7,900 nt of DNA from CAWEHQ01 sp051001995 (GTDB lineage: Bacteria > Actinomycetota > Thermoleophilia > Solirubrobacterales > Thermoleophilaceae). Positions 5,139 through 7,900 of the stretch are shown here, piece after piece. Within the stretch, counting starts at the first letter, position 1. Every line of letters begins with the position of its first letter. The stretch lies in contig JBPCMT010000224.1 of the NCBI GenBank assembly GCA_051001995.1, forward strand, positions 1 through 7,900, in the 5' to 3' direction. The translations under genes were made by a program, and so were the position numbers. The notes under the pieces are model-generated. The model made no database searches, was not told where the DNA came from, and saw nothing but the letters and a program-made list of their open reading frames with translations.

Positions 5139-6500
5139 ATGATCGGACTCCTGGCCAGCGCCCTCGGCCCCGTCGATCAGGAGTACCTGCTCGAGGCGCG
5201 CCAGATGCAGGCGCTCTCCTTCGCCGTGCACATTCCGCTCGTCTGCTTCGGCATCGCGTTCCCGGCGATCGTCGTGTTCGTCGAGGGGCTCTACCTGCGC
5301 ACGGGCGACCCGCTCTACCGCACGCTCGCGCGGCGCTGGTCGAAGGTGATGATCGCCCTGTTCGCGGTGGGCGTCGTGACCGGCACGATCCTGTCGTTCG
5401 AGCTCGGCCTCCTGTGGCCGAACTTCATGGCGACCTTCGGCGACGTCTTCGGCCTCGGGTTCGCGCTCGAGGGCTTCTCGTTCTTCGTCGAGGCGATCTT
5501 CATCGCGATCTACGTCTACGGCTGGGACCGCCTGTCGCCGCGGCTGCACCTGTTGACGGGCATCCCTGTGATCGTCGCGGGCGTCACCGGCTCGCTGACG
5601 GTGATCGCGGTCAACGCCTGGATGAACAACCCGTCGGGCTTCGAGCTGAGCGGCGGCCGTGCCGTGGACGTCGAGCCGTGGGACGCGTTGTTCGGCAACG
5701 AGTTCCTCTGGCACGAGCTCGTGCACATGTACCTGGCGGGCTTCATCGTGATGGGCTTCCTGGTGGCCGCCGCCTACGCCGTCGCGTGGCTGCGCGGAAA
5801 CCGGACGCGCTACGTGCGCACGGCGCTCGCCGTCTCGCTGACCGCGGCCGCGCTCGCCTCTCCGGTGCAGCTCGTGGTGGGCGACTGGGCGGCGCGGACG
5901 GTGGCGGAGAACCAGCCGACGAAGCTCGCCGCCCTGGAGGGCCTCGGACAGACCGAGGACGGCGCGCCGCTGCACCTGCTCGGCTGGTACGAGGACGGCG
6001 AGGTCCGATACGGGATCGAGTTCCCGAAGCTGCTCTCGCTGCTCGCCTACCACGACCCCAACGCGCGCGTCGAGGGGCTCGAGGCCGTGCCGGCCGAGGA
6101 CCGCCCGCCGGTGAACGTCGTGCGCGTCGCGTTTCAGACGATGGTGGGGATCGGCGTGCTGCTGGCGGCGATCGGCGCCGTCTGGATCACGACCTGGGTG
6201 CGCAAGCGGCGGCCGCCCGAGTCGCGCTGGTTCTTCCGCGCAGTCGTGGCCGCGGGCCCGCTGTCGGTGGTCGCGCTGATCTCGGGCTGGGTCGTGACCG
6301 AGGTCGGCCGGCAGCCGTTCGTGGTCTACGGGATCATGCGCACCGAGGAGGCGGTCACCGGCGCGGACGGGATCCTGTTCGGCTACGGCGTCCTGGCAGC
6401 GGTGTACGCGGGACTGATCGCGGCCACCGCCTGGCTGCTGCGGCGCCTGTCGCGCGCGCCGCTCGAGGTGGGGGAGGAGGCAGGCGATGTCGCTCGCTGA
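5139..6500 (+). CDS. cydA: Cytochrome bd ubiquinol/menaquinol oxidase subunit I
   Basis: The 453-residue membrane protein is the haem-carrying subunit of cytochrome bd, which oxidises quinol and reduces oxygen to water with high affinity. All key residues seen in E. coli CydA have counterparts: H31 (H19), E111 and E118 in GFALEGFSFFVEAI (E99 and E107), H196 in WHELVHMYLAGF (H186) and M335 in FQTMVGIG (M393, haem b558). E388 in TEVGRQPF corresponds to E445. K262 and E267 in PTKLAALEG match the quinol-binding K252 and E257 at the start of the Q-loop. The Q-loop is short, without the long C-terminal insert of E. coli, as in Bacillus and actinobacterial enzymes. About nine hydrophobic segments are seen. 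ATG 5139 adds a 12-residue N-terminal stretch before the usual start of the family and has only a weak Shine-Dalgarno sequence. The stop codon overlaps the start of cydB. Menaquinol is the likely donor if this is an actinobacterium. Confidence 0.97.
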   Translation: MIGLLASALGPVDQEYLLEARQMQALSFAVHIPLVCFGIAFPAIVVFVEGLYLRTGDPLYRTLARRWSKVMIALFAVGVVTGTILSFELGLLWPNFMATFGDVFGLGFALEGFSFFVEAIFIAIYVYGWDRLSPRLHLLTGIPVIVAGVTGSLTVIAVNAWMNNPSGFELSGGRAVDVEPWDALFGNEFLWHELVHMYLAGFIVMGFLVAAAYAVAWLRGNRTRYVRTALAVSLTAAALASPVQLVVGDWAARTVAENQPTKLAALEGLGQTEDGAPLHLLGWYEDGEVRYGIEFPKLLSLLAYHDPNARVEGLEAVPAEDRPPVNVVRVAFQTMVGIGVLLAAIGAVWITTWVRKRRPPESRWFFRAVVAAGPLSVVALISGWVVTEVGRQPFVVYGIMRTEEAVTGADGILFGYGVLAAVYAGLIAATAWLLRRLSRAPLEVGEEAGDVAR

Positions 6501-7695
6501 GGTTCCGGCCGTCCTGATCCTCGCGGGGTTGGCCGCCTACGTGGGGCTCGCCGGAGCCGACTTCGGGGCCGGCTTCTGGGACCTCACCGCCCGCGCCGGG
6601 GCGGACCGCGTCCGCGAGCACACGCACCGCGCGCTGGCGCCGGTGTGGGAGGCCAACCACGTGTGGCTGATCTTCGTGCTGGTCGTGTGCTGGACCGCCT
6701 ACCCGGAGGCGTTCGGCTCGATCTTCTCGACGCTCGCCGCGCCGCTGCTGCTTGCGGCGATCGGGATCATCCTGCGCGGCGCGAGCTACGCCGCGCGCAG
6801 CGCGGGGGAGAGCCCAACCGCCTCGGCCGTCTTCTCGCTCTCGTCGATCGTCACTCCCTTTGCGCTCGGCGCGGCGATTGGCGCGATCGCCTCGGGACGC
6901 GTCCCGACCGGCAACGCCGCCGGCGACCTCTTCGCGAGCTGGCTCAATCCCACCTCGATCGCGATCGGGACTCTGGCGGTGGCCACCTCCGCCTACCTCG
7001 CGGCGGTGTACCTCGCGGGCGACGCCCACCGGATCGGCTCACCGGAGCTCCTGCGCGCGTTCCGCTCGCGTGCGCTGGGGGCCGGGGTCGCGGCCGGCAT
7101 CCTTGCACTGGTCGGGATCGCCGTGGTGGCCGCCGACGCCGAGCGCCTGTTCGACGGGCTGACGCGCGGCGCCGGGCTGGCGGCGGTCATCGTGTCGGCG
7201 CTCGGCGGCATCGCCACATTGGCGCTCGTCGCGCGCGGGCGCTACGGGCCGGCGCGCTTCTCGGCGGCGCTGGCGGTCGCGACGATCGTCGCCGGCTGGG
7301 GCCTGGCCCAGGCGCCCGAGCTCCTACCCGGGCTCACGATCGAGGAGGCCGCCGCCGGCGAGGCGACGCTCGTGGCCCTGCTGATCGGCGTCGCGGCCGG
7401 CTTGGTGATCCTCATTCCGTCGCTGGCGCTCCTGTTCGGACTCGTGCTGCGCGGGCGCTTCGACGCGGCCGCAGACGTCGCGACGGTCCCGGCGGAGCGC
7501 GCGGCTGCGCCCGGCGGCCCCGGTCGCCGCCGCGGCGCCGCGGTCATCGGCCTGATCGCCCTCGGCGTGCCGCTGACGCTGCTGGCCGATGGAGTGCTGT
7601 TCGCGCTCGGCGTGGTGCTGATGCTCGCCTTCGTGGCGGCGGCGTTCGCCGTGCTCGTCTCGCCGGAAACGCTTAGCGAGCGCGACTCGGCCTGA
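6487..7695 (+). CDS. cydB: Cytochrome bd oxidase subunit II
   Basis: The 402-residue membrane protein is the partner of CydA. Family motifs are visible: YVGLAGADFGAGFWDL at 18-33, with D25 in the place of the conserved acidic residue of the first helix, and PVWEANHVWLIF at 52-63. Eight to nine hydrophobic segments follow. The start overlaps cydA by 14 bp. GGGGGAGGAGG (6470-6480) gives a strong Shine-Dalgarno site six bases before ATG 6487, so the two genes are translated from one mRNA. It is somewhat longer than E. coli CydB (379). A charged Ala/Pro/Arg/Gly linker at about 322-350 precedes the last hydrophobic region (351-392), and a short polar tail follows. The small third subunit seen in some bd oxidases, and the cydDC transporter genes needed for assembly, are not found in the 205 bp that follow. 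Confidence 0.95.
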   Translation: MSLAEVPAVLILAGLAAYVGLAGADFGAGFWDLTARAGADRVREHTHRALAPVWEANHVWLIFVLVVCWTAYPEAFGSIFSTLAAPLLLAAIGIILRGASYAARSAGESPTASAVFSLSSIVTPFALGAAIGAIASGRVPTGNAAGDLFASWLNPTSIAIGTLAVATSAYLAAVYLAGDAHRIGSPELLRAFRSRALGAGVAAGILALVGIAVVAADAERLFDGLTRGAGLAAVIVSALGGIATLALVARGRYGPARFSAALAVATIVAGWGLAQAPELLPGLTIEEAAAGEATLVALLIGVAAGLVILIPSLALLFGLVLRGRFDAAADVATVPAERAAAPGGPGRRRGAAVIGLIALGVPLTLLADGVLFALGVVLMLAFVAAAFAVLVSPETLSERDSA

Positions 7696-7745
7696 CTCGT
7701 CACGCACGCGCACCAAAACCCTTGCACTACGACGGTCCGGCTGGC

Positions 7746-7794
7746 ACGTGGTCATCGACGGTGATCACATACGACACTTTCGGTGACCACGTAC
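7746..7794. promoter_or_regulatory. Cluster of direct and inverted repeats, likely operator array
   Basis: Two 14-base direct repeats with two differences, CGGTGATCACATAC (7759-7772) and CGGTGACCACGTAC (7781-7794), are 22 bp apart, close to two helical turns. The first contains the perfect palindrome GTGATCAC (7761-7768). A third, inverted element, GTGGTCATC (7749-7757), pairs with the second repeat as part of a 9-bp perfect inverted repeat, ACGTGGTCA (7746-7754) and TGACCACGT (7784-7792). The -10-like TACCTT (7792-7797) overlaps the last element. Beyond it lies a 6-bp hairpin, TGGCCC (7804-7809) / GGGCCA (7814-7819). The rest of 7696-7900 shows no convincing gene. The array probably controls a transcript that continues past the window; the binding protein is unknown. 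Confidence 0.5.
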
Positions 7795-7900
7795 CTTGGA
7801 GGATGGCCCGTCTGGGCCAGCCCCCCGCGAGCCTCCAGCCGCCCCGCGCAGCCCGGCGAGGTGGCCGCTCGCGGCAAACCGGTTTAGAACCCACTCCCGT

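Noticed and set aside
5007..6053. 348-codon open frame on the minus strand opposite cydA
   Set aside because: The translation is mostly Arg, Glu, His and Gln with no domain; cydA on the plus strand has all its haem ligands.
7748..7786. Twelve-codon open frame starting at GTG inside the repeat cluster
   Set aside because: There is no Shine-Dalgarno site, and the codons are made of the repeat elements themselves.
7876..7885. AAACCGGTTT, a perfect 10-bp palindrome near the right edge
   Set aside because: It is short, single and without visible context; noted only because it is AT-richer than its surroundings.
7803..7900. Open frame from ATG 7803, preceded by GGAGG, running off the right edge
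   Set aside because: The 32 visible codons are Pro/Arg/Gly-rich without any motif, GGAGG touches the ATG directly, and a hairpin lies inside; too little to call a gene, though more sequence could change this.

Overview
The window is uniformly GC-rich and its coding regions use GC-ending codons. It carries a c-di-AMP riboswitch in front of a cell-wall hydrolase gene, a cydAB pair with a short Q-loop CydA, a DUF1707-FHA protein and a tRNA gene without encoded CCA. Together these suggest an actinobacterium in the broad sense. A deep-branching lineage such as the Thermoleophilia is possible, but that is a guess. No mobile element, CRISPR array or phage gene was seen.

Layout. Positions 1-242 hold the 3' end of an iron-sulfur type APS/PAPS reductase gene (cysH). 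Positions 243-479 are a non-coding leader with a clear ydaO/yuaA-type (c-di-AMP) riboswitch, which serves a secreted M23 metallopeptidase gene (480-1142). A LysR-family regulator gene follows (1170-2126). A 13-bp TAACC-N3-GGTTA palindrome overlaps its stop codon, and a one-mismatch copy ends on the A of its start codon. Next come an ECF-like sigma factor gene (2185-2808), a small lipoprotein gene (2845-3324) and an SDR oxidoreductase gene (3341-4210). A tRNA-Leu(CAG) gene lies at 4252-4334. A convergent intergenic region with a strong 11-bp stem-loop separates it from a DUF1707-FHA gene on the minus strand (4480-5064). This gene is divergent from the cytochrome bd oxidase operon cydA-cydB (5139-7695), whose genes overlap by 14 bp. 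The last 205 bp hold no convincing gene but contain a cluster of three related GTGnnCAy-type elements that looks like an operator array.

How it may work together. Several first-of-unit genes (lysR, sigma factor, FHA) have a -10-like hexamer nAnCCT exactly six bases before the start codon and no usable Shine-Dalgarno sequence, so they may be transcribed as leaderless mRNAs. cydB, inside its operon, has a strong Shine-Dalgarno sequence. The paired palindromes suggest that the LysR protein controls its own gene and the sigma-factor gene beside it. These regulatory readings are inferences. The identities of CysH, M23 peptidase, LysR, sigma factor, SDR, tRNA, FHA, CydA and CydB rest on visible motifs.
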